Positions 8,635 through 17,738 of a DNA stretch of 64,000 nucleotides are shown one piece after another (the stretch's first letter is position 1; the number at the start of each line of letters is the position of its first letter). The notes under the pieces are model-generated. The model had not been told where the DNA came from and ran no database searches. It was given only the letters and a program-made list of their open reading frames with translations. The position numbers and the translations under genes were made by a program. The stretch is from the NCBI GenBank assembly GCA_027306915.1, contig DAHUYW010000021.1, positions 1 through 64,000 on the forward strand. The letters are read 5' to 3'. Origin of the DNA: Spirochaetales bacterium. GTDB taxonomy: Bacteria > Spirochaetota > Spirochaetia > DAHUYW01.

Positions 8635-9990
8635 GTGTACGACGTGATAATCATGGGCGGCGGCCCCGGGGGATACCTCGCGGCGGAGCGGGCCGGCGCC
8701 TTCGGGAAATCGGTGCTCCTCGCGGAAGAGCGTCGCCTTGGCGGGGTGTGCCTCAACGAGGGCTGCATCCCGACGAAGAGCCTGCTCAACGCGGCGAAGC
8801 TTTACGTCCACGGGAAGGAGGCCGCGCAGTTCGGCGTCTTCTTCGAAGGGGCGCGCTTTGATCTTCCCACCGCCATGGCGTGGAAGAAGAAGACCGTCGA
8901 CACCCTTGTGAAAGGGGTGGAGTTCCAGATGCGCCGCCACAAGGTCGAGGTCGTCGCCGGCCACGCCGAGCTTGCCGGTCCCGGGCGCGTCCTGATCGAC
9001 GGAAGGGAGTACGAGGGTGAGAGCATCATTATCGCCACCGGATCCTCTCCGGCCTCCTTGCGCATCCCGGGCGCCGACCGAAGAGAGGTCGTCACCAGCC
9101 GCGAGCTGCTCGAGATCGACCGACTTCCGGAGCGCCTTGCCGTCATAGGCGGCGGGGTGATCGGGATGGAGTTTGCCTCCCTTTTCTCGAGCCTTGGCTC
9201 GTCGGTCCACGTCATCGAGATGCTCGACGGAATAGTCCCCTTCATGGACGGCGAGATGGCGAGGCTCATGACGAAGAGCCTGGGTGGGATAGACTTTCAT
9301 CTCGGTGCCCGCGTCGAGGCGATCGAGGAGGGCGCCGTGCGCTTCACCAAAGATGGAAAGAGCGAGACGATCGGTGCAGACGTCGTCCTCATGGCGGTCG
9401 GGAGGAGGGCGAACGTCTCCGGGATCGGGCTCGAGCGGGCGGGTGTGGACTTCTCGCCTAAGGGCATCCGCGTGAACGAGCGGATGGGGACCAATCTTCC
9501 CGGGGTCTACGCCGTGGGTGATGTGACCGGCGAATCCCTTCTGGCCCACTCGGCCTACCGGATGGCGGAGGTGGCCGTGAACGTCATCGCGGGGCGCGCG
9601 GACAGGATGCGCTACGACGCGGTGCCGTGGGTGGTATACACCCTGCCGGAGGCCTCCGGTTGCGGCCTCACCGAAGAGCAGGCGGCTCGCGCAGGGCGCG
9701 AGGTTAGAATCGGCCGCCTGTCAATGCGCTCGAACGGGCGCTTCATTGCCGAGAACGGCGCTGCGAGCGGGCTGTGCAAGATTCTGGTTGACGCCAAGAG
9801 CGAAGCCCTGGTAGGGCTGCACCTCTTGGGCGGCCTCAACTCCGAGATGATCTACGGCGCAGCCGCGATGATCGAATCGGAGCTTCGCGTCAAAGAGATG
9901 AAAGAGATCATATTCCCCCACCCGAGCATCTCGGAGATCATCAAGGACACCCTGTGGGAGATGGAGCTGAAGGAGAGCACGCATGCCTAA
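8635..9990 (+). CDS. lpdA: Dihydrolipoamide dehydrogenase (E3)
   Basis: About 451 residues. The N-terminal FAD site is [20 protein letters not shown], the redox disulfide is C39-LNEG-C44 ([14 protein letters not shown]), and the NAD site is [13 protein letters not shown] second FAD motif is GVYAVGDVT, and the catalytic His-Glu pair is in FPHPSISEI near the C-terminus. It reoxidises the E2 lipoamide with NAD. I chose the GTG at 8635 because AAGGAG lies eight bases upstream and the family N-terminus starts there. An in-frame ATG at 8566 overlapping the E2 stop would add 23 unrelated residues. Its last 8 bases overlap the E1 gene. Confidence 0.92.
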   Translation: MYDVIIMGGGPGGYLAAERAGAFGKSVLLAEERRLGGVCLNEGCIPTKSLLNAAKLYVHGKEAAQFGVFFEGARFDLPTAMAWKKKTVDTLVKGVEFQMRRHKVEVVAGHAELAGPGRVLIDGREYEGESIIIATGSSPASLRIPGADRREVVTSRELLEIDRLPERLAVIGGGVIGMEFASLFSSLGSSVHVIEMLDGIVPFMDGEMARLMTKSLGGIDFHLGARVEAIEEGAVRFTKDGKSETIGADVVLMAVGRRANVSGIGLERAGVDFSPKGIRVNERMGTNLPGVYAVGDVTGESLLAHSAYRMAEVAVNVIAGRADRMRYDAVPWVVYTLPEASGCGLTEEQAARAGREVRIGRLSMRSNGRFIAENGAASGLCKILVDAKSEALVGLHLLGGLNSEMIYGAAAMIESELRVKEMKEIIFPHPSISEIIKDTLWEMELKESTHA

Positions 9991-12439
9991 GTCAATTGTT
10001 GTCGATCCGAAAGAGGTGAGAAAAGCGCAATTCATCAAGGTGAGCGATATCCCGCTCAACCAGTACGTCCCCGATTTCAAGAAGGAGCTCTCGGCCTTCG
10101 GCAAGAAGGGGCTCGTACGAATGTACTACGACATGGTCGTGATCCGCGAATTCGAGTCGATGCTCAATTCGATCAAGACTCAAGGTGCCTACGAGGGGAT
10201 CGAGTACAACCACAAGGGGCCGGCACACCTTTCGATCGGACAAGAGTCGACCGCAGTCGGCGAGTGCGTCCATCTTGGGCCGGAGGACTTCATCTTCGGC
10301 TCGCACCGGAGCCACGGGGAGATCCTCGCCAAGTGCCTCTCGGCAATCGACAAGCTCGACGCGGGCGCGCTTGAAACGGTGATGAAGAGCTACCTCGGCG
10401 GCGAGATCCTGAAGGTGGTCGAGCGCGGCGGGAGCGGCGATGCGAAGGAGCTGGCCGAGGACTTCGTCCTCTACGGAACCTTGGCCGAGATCTTCGCGCG
10501 CAAGACCGGTCTCAACCGCGGGATGGGGGGCTCGATGCATGCCTTTTTCGCCCCCTTCGGCTCGATGCCCAACAACGCGATAGTCGGGGGGAGCGCTGAC
10601 ATAAGCGTCGGCGCCGCCCTCTTCAAGCGCATCAACCGCAAGCCGGGGATCGTCATCGCGAACATCGGCGATGCGTCGATGGGGTGCGGCCCGGTGTGGG
10701 AGGCGATGATGCTCGCGGCGATGGATCAGTACCGCACGCTCTGGCCCAAAGAGGTCGGGGGAGCGCCTCCCGTGATGTTCAACTTTATCAACAACTTTTA
10801 CGGGATGGGGGGACAGACCTACGGCGAGACCATGGGCTTCACCCATCTCGCGCGAGTGGGCGCGGGGGTCAACAAGGAGAACATGCACGCCGAGCGGGTC
10901 GACGGCTACAACCCCCTCGCAGTGGCCGACGCGATCGAGCGGAAGAAGAGGATCCTGCTCGAGGGGAGGGGGCCGGTGCTCCTCGACACCATCACCTACC
11001 GGATGTCCGGCCACTCCCCCTCCGACGCCTCCTCCTACCGGACAAAAGAGGAGCTTTCCTTGTGGCAGGAGGCGGACGCCATCGCTTCCTACGGGCGCTA
11101 CCTGAAGGAGAACGGCGTCTTTGGCGACGCCGAGATGGAGGAGATCGGTGCGCGGGCAAAGGAGAAGATCGTGAAGACGCTGAGGGCGGCCATCGATCCG
11201 ACCCTCTCGCCGCGGGTCGACGGCCCCTTCATCGAGTCGGTGATGTTCTCGAACAGGCCAGCCGATCGCCTCGAGACGCGCACCCCCGAGGTCCTCATCC
11301 CCAAGGAGGAAAACCCGCGGCTCATGGGGATAAAAGGCAAGTTTCGCTATGCGCTCGACGAAAACGGCAAGCCTCATCCGAAAACGAAGATACTTGCCTA
11401 CCGCGACGCCCTCTTCGAAGCGGTGCTCCATCGCTTCTACGAGGATCCGACGATGGTGGCCTACGGCGAGGAGAACCGCGACTGGGGCGGAGCCTTCGCG
11501 ATCTACCGCGGTCTTACCGAGGCGCTTCCCTACCACCGCCTCTTCAACGCTTCCATCTCGGAAGGTGCAATCGCCGGATCGGGAGTTGGCTACGCCATCT
11601 CGGGCGGGCGGGCGCTCGTCGAGCTGATGTACTGCGACTTCCTCGGCCGCGCCGGCGATGAGATCTTCAACCAGGTATCGAAGTGGCAGGCGATGTCGGC
11701 CGGGGTCCTCACCATGCCTCTCGTGGTACGAGTCTCGGTGGGAGACAAGTACGGCGCGCAGCACTCCCAGGACTGGACCTCGCTCGTCGCCCACATTCCG
11801 GGTCTGAAGGTGATGTTCCCCGCGACTCCCTATGATGCCAAAGGGATGCTCAATCTCGCTCTCCGGGGCAGCGACCCGGTGATCTTCTTCGAGAGCCAGC
11901 GCCTCTACGACATAGGCGAGCAGTTTGTGAAGGAGGGGGTCCCGGCGGGCTACTACGAGGTCCCGGAAGGGGAGCCCTCGGTGAAGCGGCGGGGCAACGA
12001 CGTGACGATCGTGACGATCGGTGCAACACTCTATCGGGCCCTCGAGGCCGCCGAGACGCTCGAGCAGAAGTACGGGGTATCGGCCGAGGTGATCGACCTG
12101 CGTTTCATCAATCCGCTCAAGTATGATACACTGGTCGCGTCGGTCAGGAAAACGGGAAAGATCGTACTGGCCTCCGACGCCTGCGAGCGCGGCTCGTTCC
12201 TGCACACGGTGGCCTCGAACATATCGCAGCTTGCCTTCGACTCCCTCGATGGCCCACCGGTCGTCGTCGGCTCTCGCAATTGGATTACCCCCGCGGCAGA
12301 GCTCGATACGCTTTTCTTCCCGCAGCGGGAGTGGATCATCGACGCCCTTCACGAACGGCTGCTGCCTCTTGCCGGCCACAAGGTGAGCACGGTCGAGACG
12401 ACGGGCGAGATAGCCCGCCGATGCCGACTGGGAGTGTAG
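9983..12439 (+). CDS. Fused E1 alpha-beta thiamine-diphosphate dehydrogenase
   Basis: The 818-residue protein joins both E1 subunits. Residues about 40-440 are E1 alpha: [26 protein letters not shown] and the thiamine-diphosphate motif that runs from GDAS to INN (about 228-268). The third residue is Ala rather than the usual Gly. Residues about 465-818 are E1 beta: [12 protein letters not shown], the catalytic ISEGAIAG and [13 protein letters not shown], then [12 protein letters not shown]1 decarboxylates or cleaves the keto substrate and reductively acylates E2. Fused E1 proteins occur in several phyla. Operon position with sugar-phosphate dehydrogenases suggests a carbohydrate-derived substrate, which is inference. 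Confidence 0.9.
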   Translation: MPKSIVVDPKEVRKAQFIKVSDIPLNQYVPDFKKELSAFGKKGLVRMYYDMVVIREFESMLNSIKTQGAYEGIEYNHKGPAHLSIGQESTAVGECVHLGPEDFIFGSHRSHGEILAKCLSAIDKLDAGALETVMKSYLGGEILKVVERGGSGDAKELAEDFVLYGTLAEIFARKTGLNRGMGGSMHAFFAPFGSMPNNAIVGGSADISVGAALFKRINRKPGIVIANIGDASMGCGPVWEAMMLAAMDQYRTLWPKEVGGAPPVMFNFINNFYGMGGQTYGETMGFTHLARVGAGVNKENMHAERVDGYNPLAVADAIERKKRILLEGRGPVLLDTITYRMSGHSPSDASSYRTKEELSLWQEADAIASYGRYLKENGVFGDAEMEEIGARAKEKIVKTLRAAIDPTLSPRVDGPFIESVMFSNRPADRLETRTPEVLIPKEENPRLMGIKGKFRYALDENGKPHPKTKILAYRDALFEAVLHRFYEDPTMVAYGEENRDWGGAFAIYRGLTEALPYHRLFNASISEGAIAGSGVGYAISGGRALVELMYCDFLGRAGDEIFNQVSKWQAMSAGVLTMPLVVRVSVGDKYGAQHSQDWTSLVAHIPGLKVMFPATPYDAKGMLNLALRGSDPVIFFESQRLYDIGEQFVKEGVPAGYYEVPEGEPSVKRRGNDVTIVTIGATLYRALEAAETLEQKYGVSAEVIDLRFINPLKYDTLVASVRKTGKIVLASDACERGSFLHTVASNISQLAFDSLDGPPVVVGSRNWITPAAELDTLFFPQREWIIDALHERLLPLAGHKVSTVETTGEIARRCRLGV

Positions 12440-12440
12440 T

Positions 12441-13799
12441 GTGGACGATATTGCACGCGCCCTAAACGAGCCCTTTCGGATCATGCGGCTTGCCGCCCTC
12501 CAAGAGGTCGCGCGCAGGATTGCCGCAGGCGAAGAGGCGACGGTCCCTTCGGACGAGGTGAATAACCATGTCCATACGATCTACTCCTTCAGTCCCTATT
12601 CGCCCGCCTTGGTAGCCTATCGGGCGTGGAAGGCGGGCTTGCGTGCGGTCGGATGTGTCGATCACGATTCGGTGGCCGGGGCGGAGGAGATGATCGAGGC
12701 CTGCCGTATCATCGGGATCGGCTCCACGGTCGGCTGCGAGCTTCGGGTGAGCTTCAGCGGCACGGCGATGGAAGGCCGCAAGCTCAACAATCCCGACTCC
12801 CTGAACATCGCCTACATCGTCCTTCACGGCATTCCGCGCGGGAGGCTCGCTGACGTCGATGCCTTCCTGCAGCCCATCCGCGCCGCGCGTAACCGGCGCA
12901 ACGAGCGCCAGGTCGAGAGGCTCAACGCCATTCTCGACCGGCACGGCATCGATCGAATCGACTTCGCGACGGAGGTTGAGCCAATCTCCCGTGCGGCGGA
13001 GGGGGGAAGCATCACCGAGCGCCACATCCTCATGGCCCTTTCGAACAAGATCGTGGAGCGCTGCGGCAAGGGGACGCTCCTCGTAAGCTTTCTTTCCGAA
13101 AACCTCAAGGTGGCGGTCCCCGATCGGGTCCGCGAGTACCTGCTCGACGAGAGCAATCCCCATTACCGCTACGATCTTCTGGGCATCTTGAAGAGCTCCT
13201 TCCTGCCCGAGTTCTTCATCCAGCCGGGCGAGGAGGAGTGCATCGGAGTGCGGGATGTGGTGAGCTTTGCCAACGGGATAGGCGCCATTCCCGCCTACGC
13301 ATACCTCGGCGACGTGAGCGAATCGCCGACCGGCGACAAGAAGGCCGAGTCCTTCGAAGACTCTTATCTCGACGAGCTTTTCCCGGTGCTTGCGGAGATC
13401 GGCTTTCGAGCCGTGACCTACATGCCTCCGCGGAATAGCCTCGAGCAGCTGCGCAGGGTTCAGGCGCTTTGCACCCGCTTTGAGCTGATGGAGATAAGCG
13501 GCGTGGACATCAACTCCTCCCGCCAGACCTTCACCTGCCCTGAGATCCTCATGCCCGACTTCCGCCACCTCATTGATTCCACTTGGGCGCTTATCGCGCA
13601 CGAGAAGCTGGCGAGCCTCGACGGGCGCTACAGTCTTTTTGCCCCGCAGAACCCGATTGCGCGCCTCCCGCTTGCCGAGCGCATGAAAAGCTATGCCGAG
13701 ATCGGCTCGCGGATCGATTCCCACCATCCGGACCGGGTCTCCGATCTCGCCGAAACCATCGACAACAGGCATGATACATGGAAAGCTCCGTCTCGATAG
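12441..13799 (+). CDS. PHP-domain metal-dependent protein (putative phosphoesterase)
   Basis: The 452-residue protein carries a PHP metal site: NNHVHTIYS (H43, H45), CVDHDSVAG (D74-H75-D76) and later ELR, plus distal His/Asp residues such as SGVDINSSR. PHP proteins hydrolyse phosphate esters (histidinol phosphate, 3',5'-bisphosphates, DNA ends). This one is much longer than the stand-alone nucleotidase types and has no polymerase part. The start is a GTG one base after the E1 stop, and the end overlaps the next gene by 22 bases. In this operon a sugar-phosphate phosphatase or a lyase role is possible but unproven. Confidence 0.75.
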   Translation: MDDIARALNEPFRIMRLAALQEVARRIAAGEEATVPSDEVNNHVHTIYSFSPYSPALVAYRAWKAGLRAVGCVDHDSVAGAEEMIEACRIIGIGSTVGCELRVSFSGTAMEGRKLNNPDSLNIAYIVLHGIPRGRLADVDAFLQPIRAARNRRNERQVERLNAILDRHGIDRIDFATEVEPISRAAEGGSITERHILMALSNKIVERCGKGTLLVSFLSENLKVAVPDRVREYLLDESNPHYRYDLLGILKSSFLPEFFIQPGEEECIGVRDVVSFANGIGAIPAYAYLGDVSESPTGDKKAESFEDSYLDELFPVLAEIGFRAVTYMPPRNSLEQLRRVQALCTRFELMEISGVDINSSRQTFTCPEILMPDFRHLIDSTWALIAHEKLASLDGRYSLFAPQNPIARLPLAERMKSYAEIGSRIDSHHPDRVSDLAETIDNRHDTWKAPSR

Positions 13800-15139
13800 T
13801 CGCTCCGCTGCTGCGCGGACTCGCCTTTGACGGCGAGAAGGGCGAGATTGTCCTTTTCGAAGACTCGCCCGAGGTCGTAGGCTTTGCCCTCGAACCGGCC
13901 AACCGCGACCTTGTGCTTTCCGGGCCGTTTGTCGCAGGCGACGCTCTTCTCGACGGGAGCTTCCCACTCTTTCTCGAGGCGCGGTCAAACGGGGAAAGCG
14001 AGGAAACGCTGTCCGAGCGCGTCGCCGCGGCCTACGCGCGCCACGAAAGGGAGCACGGCGGGCCGCCGCGCATAGTGCTGTATGGCTCGGCGGGGGTCTT
14101 TGCGATCGGCCCCACGATTGACGAGGCTCTCGAGCTGCTCGCAGGCTACGAGAGGCTCTTGCGCGATCTCGCCGGCGGGGGCGTGAGCAGGAGCGAGAAG
14201 CGCGATGCGGCCGATCCCGGCGCCTCCTCCCGGACGTCAGCTCGCCCGGCGGCAGCGGAAAAAAGGACCGATCGAGGGGGCTCCGCTCCCGCGCCCCTCC
14301 TTCCGGATCGCGGCCTCGTCGTCATGAACAAGGTAGCCGTCGTTACGGGCGGGGCGCAGGGCTTCGGCGAAGAGATTGTGCGCCACCTCGTGGACGCAGG
14401 TGCGGTCGTCTTCATCGCAGACCTGAACGAGCGGGGGGCCGCCGCGCTCGCCGCCGAGCTTTCCGAGCGCTACCGGCGAACCGCGGCGATTCCCATAAAG
14501 GTGGATATCGCAAGCGAGGAGTCGGTGCGGGAGATGGTCGAGCAGGTGGTGCGCTCGGCGGGAGGGATTGATCTCTTCGTCGCGAACGCCGGAGTCCTCA
14601 AGGCAGGCAGCGTGAAGGAGCAGCCCTTCGCTGAGTTCGAGCTTGTCACGCGGGTCAACTATCTCGGCTTCTTTCTGTGCGTAAAGTGGGTCTCGCCGGT
14701 AATGGCGCGGCAAAACCGACCGAGCCGGCGCTACTTCACCGACATCATCCAGATCAACTCAAAGTCGGGGCTCGAGGGGTCGAACAAAAACGGGGCCTAC
14801 GCCGGCAGCAAGTTCGGCGGGATCGGTCTCACCCAGAGCTTCGCTCTCGAGCTTGTGGCGGACAACGTCAAGGTCAATGCCATCTGCCCGGGAAACTTTT
14901 TCGACGGGCCGCTCTGGTCCGATCCGGAGAAAGGGCTCTTTGTCCAGTACCTCAGGGCCGGCAAGGTTCCGGGAGCGAAGACGGTCGCTGAGGTTAAGCG
15001 CTTCTATGAGGAGAAGGTACCGATGAAGCGCGGCTGCACCGGTACGGACGTGGTACGGGCTATCCTCTACATCGTTGAACAGAAGTACGAGACGGGCCAG
15101 GCGGTGCCGGTCACCGGCGGTCAGGTCATGCTCAATTAA
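13778..15139 (+). CDS. SDR dehydrogenase with N-terminal class II aldolase-like remnant (sorbitol-6-phosphate dehydrogenase-like)
   Basis: The 453-residue protein has two parts. Residues 1-135 resemble the tail of the class II aldolase half of aldolase/SDR fusion proteins (PRIVLYGSAGVFAIGPTIDEA), with no intact aldolase metal site. A low-complexity linker (about 136-180) follows. From M183 comes a full NAD(P)-dependent SDR: VTGGAQGFG, NAG, Ser in INSKSGLEGS and the catalytic YAGSK. This SDR half is closest in my reading to sorbitol-6-phosphate 2-dehydrogenases. An internal ATG at 14324 could give the SDR alone. It overlaps the PHP gene and lies 9 bases before the SorE-like gene. Confidence 0.78.
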   Translation: MESSVSIVAPLLRGLAFDGEKGEIVLFEDSPEVVGFALEPANRDLVLSGPFVAGDALLDGSFPLFLEARSNGESEETLSERVAAAYARHEREHGGPPRIVLYGSAGVFAIGPTIDEALELLAGYERLLRDLAGGGVSRSEKRDAADPGASSRTSARPAAAEKRTDRGGSAPAPLLPDRGLVVMNKVAVVTGGAQGFGEEIVRHLVDAGAVVFIADLNERGAAALAAELSERYRRTAAIPIKVDIASEESVREMVEQVVRSAGGIDLFVANAGVLKAGSVKEQPFAEFELVTRVNYLGFFLCVKWVSPVMARQNRPSRRYFTDIIQINSKSGLEGSNKNGAYAGSKFGGIGLTQSFALELVADNVKVNAICPGNFFDGPLWSDPEKGLFVQYLRAGKVPGAKTVAEVKRFYEEKVPMKRGCTGTDVVRAILYIVEQKYETGQAVPVTGGQVMLN

Positions 15140-15148
15140 GGAGAGTTC

Positions 15149-16414
15149 ATGAAAACAAAAGCGGTTCGAATGTACGGCAAGAAAGATCTCAGGCTGGAGG
15201 AGTTCGAGCTTCCGCCGATGAAAGACGACGAGATACTCGCCCACATCATCTCCGATTCAATCTGCATGTCGTCATACAAAGCAGCAGTTCAAGGGAGCGA
15301 TCACAAGCGCGTCCCCAAGGATATCGCCGAGCACCCGGTCATCATCGGCCACGAGTTCTGCGGCGAGATCGTCGAGGTGGGCAAGAAGTGGCGCCACAAG
15401 TTCAAGCCGGGGAAGCGCTTCTCGATCCAGCCGGCCCTCAACTACAAGGGCACCCTCGACGCCCCGGGCTACTCCTTTCGTTACATCGGCGGAGACTCGA
15501 TTCACGTCGTCATTCCCAACGAGGTGATGGAGATGAACTGCCTCCTCGAGTACGAGGGCGCGGCCTATTTCATGGGATCCCTTTCGGAGCCGATGTCCTG
15601 CATCGTCGGAGCCTTCCACGCGAGCTACCACCACCCGGTGCCCGGAACCTACGATCACGAGATGGGCGTCAAGGCGGGGGGGAAGATGGCGATTCTCGCC
15701 GGGGTGGGGCCGATGGGGCTCGGGGCCATCGACTACGCGATTCACGGCGAGCGCAAGCCCTCGCTTCTTGTCGTGACAGATATCGACGATGCACGCCTCG
15801 CGCGGGCCGCTTCGATCCATACGGTGGAGGAGGCGCGCCGACGGGGCGTCGATCTGCGCTACGTCAACACCAAAACGATCGAGAAGGTCGACGAGCACCT
15901 CCTTTCGCTCACCGGAGGGACCGGCTTCGACGACGTGTTCGTCTTCGCGCCCGTGCGGCCGGTGGTCGAGCAGGGCGACCGGATTCTCGGCAGGGACGGG
16001 TGCTTGAACTTCTTCGCGGGCCCCACGGATTCGCAGTTCTCCGCAATGTTCAACTTCTACAATGTTCACTACAACTCCACGCACATCGTGGGCACGACCG
16101 GCGGGAACACCGACGACATGGTCGAAGCCCTTGCCCTCATGGGGAGCGGCAAGATCAACCCTGCCGCCATGATCACCCATATCGGCGGCCTGAACGCCGT
16201 TGCGCCGACGACCCTCAACCTCCCGAACATCCCCGGCGGCAAGAAGCTGATGTATACAAATATCGACCTGCCGCTCACCGCGATCGACGAGTTTGCCGAG
16301 AAGGGCAAGAGCGAGCCCCTCTTCGCAGAGCTTGCGAAGATCGTGGCGCGCTCGAACGGGCTCTGGTCGCTTGAGGCCGAGCAGTACCTGCTCTCGCACG
16401 CGAAGCCCATCTAG
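15149..16414 (+). CDS. L-sorbose-1-phosphate reductase-like zinc dehydrogenase (SorE family)
   Basis: The 421-residue medium-chain dehydrogenase resembles SorE. The shared features are MKTKAVRMYGKKDLRLEEFELP, DSICMSSYKAA, IIGHEFCGEIVEVGKKW, and the Rossmann motif LAGVGPMGLGAIDYA. Characterised SorE reduces L-sorbose 1-phosphate to glucitol 6-phosphate. With the SDR next door this would give an epimerising redox pair on a hexitol/ketose phosphate. No PTS or kinase gene lies in this operon, so the phosphorylated substrate must come from elsewhere. A GGAG site precedes the ATG. It is the last gene of the operon. Confidence 0.85.
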   Translation: MKTKAVRMYGKKDLRLEEFELPPMKDDEILAHIISDSICMSSYKAAVQGSDHKRVPKDIAEHPVIIGHEFCGEIVEVGKKWRHKFKPGKRFSIQPALNYKGTLDAPGYSFRYIGGDSIHVVIPNEVMEMNCLLEYEGAAYFMGSLSEPMSCIVGAFHASYHHPVPGTYDHEMGVKAGGKMAILAGVGPMGLGAIDYAIHGERKPSLLVVTDIDDARLARAASIHTVEEARRRGVDLRYVNTKTIEKVDEHLLSLTGGTGFDDVFVFAPVRPVVEQGDRILGRDGCLNFFAGPTDSQFSAMFNFYNVHYNSTHIVGTTGGNTDDMVEALALMGSGKINPAAMITHIGGLNAVAPTTLNLPNIPGGKKLMYTNIDLPLTAIDEFAEKGKSEPLFAELAKIVARSNGLWSLEAEQYLLSHAKPI

Positions 16415-16435
16415 GCCGCCGTGGGCTGTCCGTTA

Positions 16436-16464
16436 TTGACAGCGGCCGGGGGGTAATCTACCCT
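16436..16464 (+). promoter_or_regulatory. Promoter upstream of the PRPP-synthetase-like gene
   Basis: TTGACA (16436-16441), 17 bases, TACCCT (16459-16464). Transcription would start near 16471. The -35 sits in the right arm of a hairpin (GCTGTC, 7-base loop, GACAGC; 16425-16443) that has no T-run and so is not an obvious terminator. An ATG at 16471 falls exactly at the expected first base but opens a different 27-codon frame. Confidence 0.5.
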
Positions 16465-16481
16465 GTGGCCATGGGGGCGCC

Positions 16482-17654
16482 ATGCTTGAGGATCTCGTTG
16501 TCGTCGGGAGCGTCGCGGATAATCCTTTCGTTGAAGACATCACTCACTACCTGAATCAGCATGAAGACTACTCCGATATCATCTCGCTTAAAAGCTTTCT
16601 GAACAACGAGTTCTGTCCGCGTTTCATCATCGACGAGAAGGATTGGGATCGGATCGGGAATAAGCTGTCCGGAAAGACCGTTCTCATCGTGAGCACCGGA
16701 ATCGGACAGCTCACCCGCGACGAGCTTTCGATGCGCAACTGCCTCATCGCGCGGGCCGCCAAGGACAACGGCGCCTCCTGGGTGGTCCTGCTCGAGCCCG
16801 ATCTTTTCTACAGCGCCCAGGATCGCGGGCCGCGCCCCGAGCACGGCCACACGAAGTTTCCGCGCGACCAGACCGACTACAAGAAGTTCGACGGGCAGCC
16901 CTTTTCGGCGAGGCTCTATGCCGAGCTGCTCAAGACCTCGGGGGTCGACCAGGTCATCACGGTCCACAATCACTCGGTGTCGGTGCAGAGCATCTTCATG
17001 GATCGTTTCTCAGGGCACTTCCACAACCTGCTGCCCGCCGATGTCTATGCCGACTACATGCGCGAGTCGGATATCGTGAATGAGAAGAACCTGGTGCTCT
17101 GCGCGCCCGATCGTGGCGCACTCTCCTTCGCGCAGGAGGTCCGGAAGGAGCTAGGAGGAGAGCTGCCTCTCCTCCTCATGAACAAGGAGCGCCACGACGA
17201 GCGCGAGGTGACCATCACGGTCTCGCCTGAATCGCCGTATCCGCTGTCGGAGGTCGAAGGCAAGGACGTCGTCATTCTCGACGACATGGTGCGCACGGGG
17301 TCCACCATCGTCGAGTGCTGCAAGGTCATCAAATCGGCAAGGCCCCGCCGCGTGGTCTTCTTCGTGACGCACTTCTATTCAAGCCGCGAAGGGCGCGCCA
17401 ATATGAACGATCCGGTTATCGACGAAATCGTCACCACCAACACGATCCCGGAGATCCTGAATCGCGACGTGCAGGGCAGGCTGCGCCACAAGATGGTGGT
17501 GCTGCGGATCGCGCGCTGGATATCGAGCTTCATCCTCACGCTCCTGGAGCCCGAGGCCGAGCCAATGCGGGGAGGCCTGTACATCGAGGACATGTCATCG
17601 AAGAACCCGCGCTGGCGGGGCAAGATGGGGCCGCTCTTCTCGGCTAGCGACTAA
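16482..17654 (+). CDS. PRPP synthetase-like / phosphoribosyltransferase-fold protein
   Basis: The 390-residue protein has the two-domain fold of ribose-phosphate pyrophosphokinases. The C-terminal PRPP-loop is VVILDDMVRTGSTIVECCK (about 265-283), and an N-terminal half carries SLKSFLNNEFCPRF and EPDLFYSAQDRG (flexible-loop region). It is longer than the usual 310-320 residues and diverges from the canonical signature, so it may be a paralogue rather than the housekeeping enzyme. If active it would make PRPP from ribose 5-phosphate and ATP for nucleotide, His and Trp synthesis. It has its own promoter and is convergent with the outer-membrane paralogue. Confidence 0.75.
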   Translation: MLEDLVVVGSVADNPFVEDITHYLNQHEDYSDIISLKSFLNNEFCPRFIIDEKDWDRIGNKLSGKTVLIVSTGIGQLTRDELSMRNCLIARAAKDNGASWVVLLEPDLFYSAQDRGPRPEHGHTKFPRDQTDYKKFDGQPFSARLYAELLKTSGVDQVITVHNHSVSVQSIFMDRFSGHFHNLLPADVYADYMRESDIVNEKNLVLCAPDRGALSFAQEVRKELGGELPLLLMNKERHDEREVTITVSPESPYPLSEVEGKDVVILDDMVRTGSTIVECCKVIKSARPRRVVFFVTHFYSSREGRANMNDPVIDEIVTTNTIPEILNRDVQGRLRHKMVVLRIARWISSFILTLLEPEAEPMRGGLYIEDMSSKNPRWRGKMGPLFSASD

Positions 17655-17738
17655 CGCGCCGGGGCCTCTTCGCACCCGAACGGTCCGCTTCCCCTCTTCG
17701 GCGCGCCCGTCGGGCTGTCTTCGGAGTGGCTGCGCGCG

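Noticed and set aside
9992..12484. An 830-codon open frame on the minus strand opposite the E1 gene.
   Set aside because: It mirrors the fused E1 gene, has no family motifs, and long antisense frames are expected in GC-rich DNA.
12462..13988. A 508-codon minus-strand open frame opposite the PHP and SDR genes.
   Set aside because: The plus-strand genes carry clear motifs and operon spacing; the antisense frame has none.
16415..16445. Hairpin after the SorE-like gene as a terminator.
   Set aside because: The stem (GCTGTC/GACAGC) lacks a T-run and its right arm forms the -35 of the next promoter.
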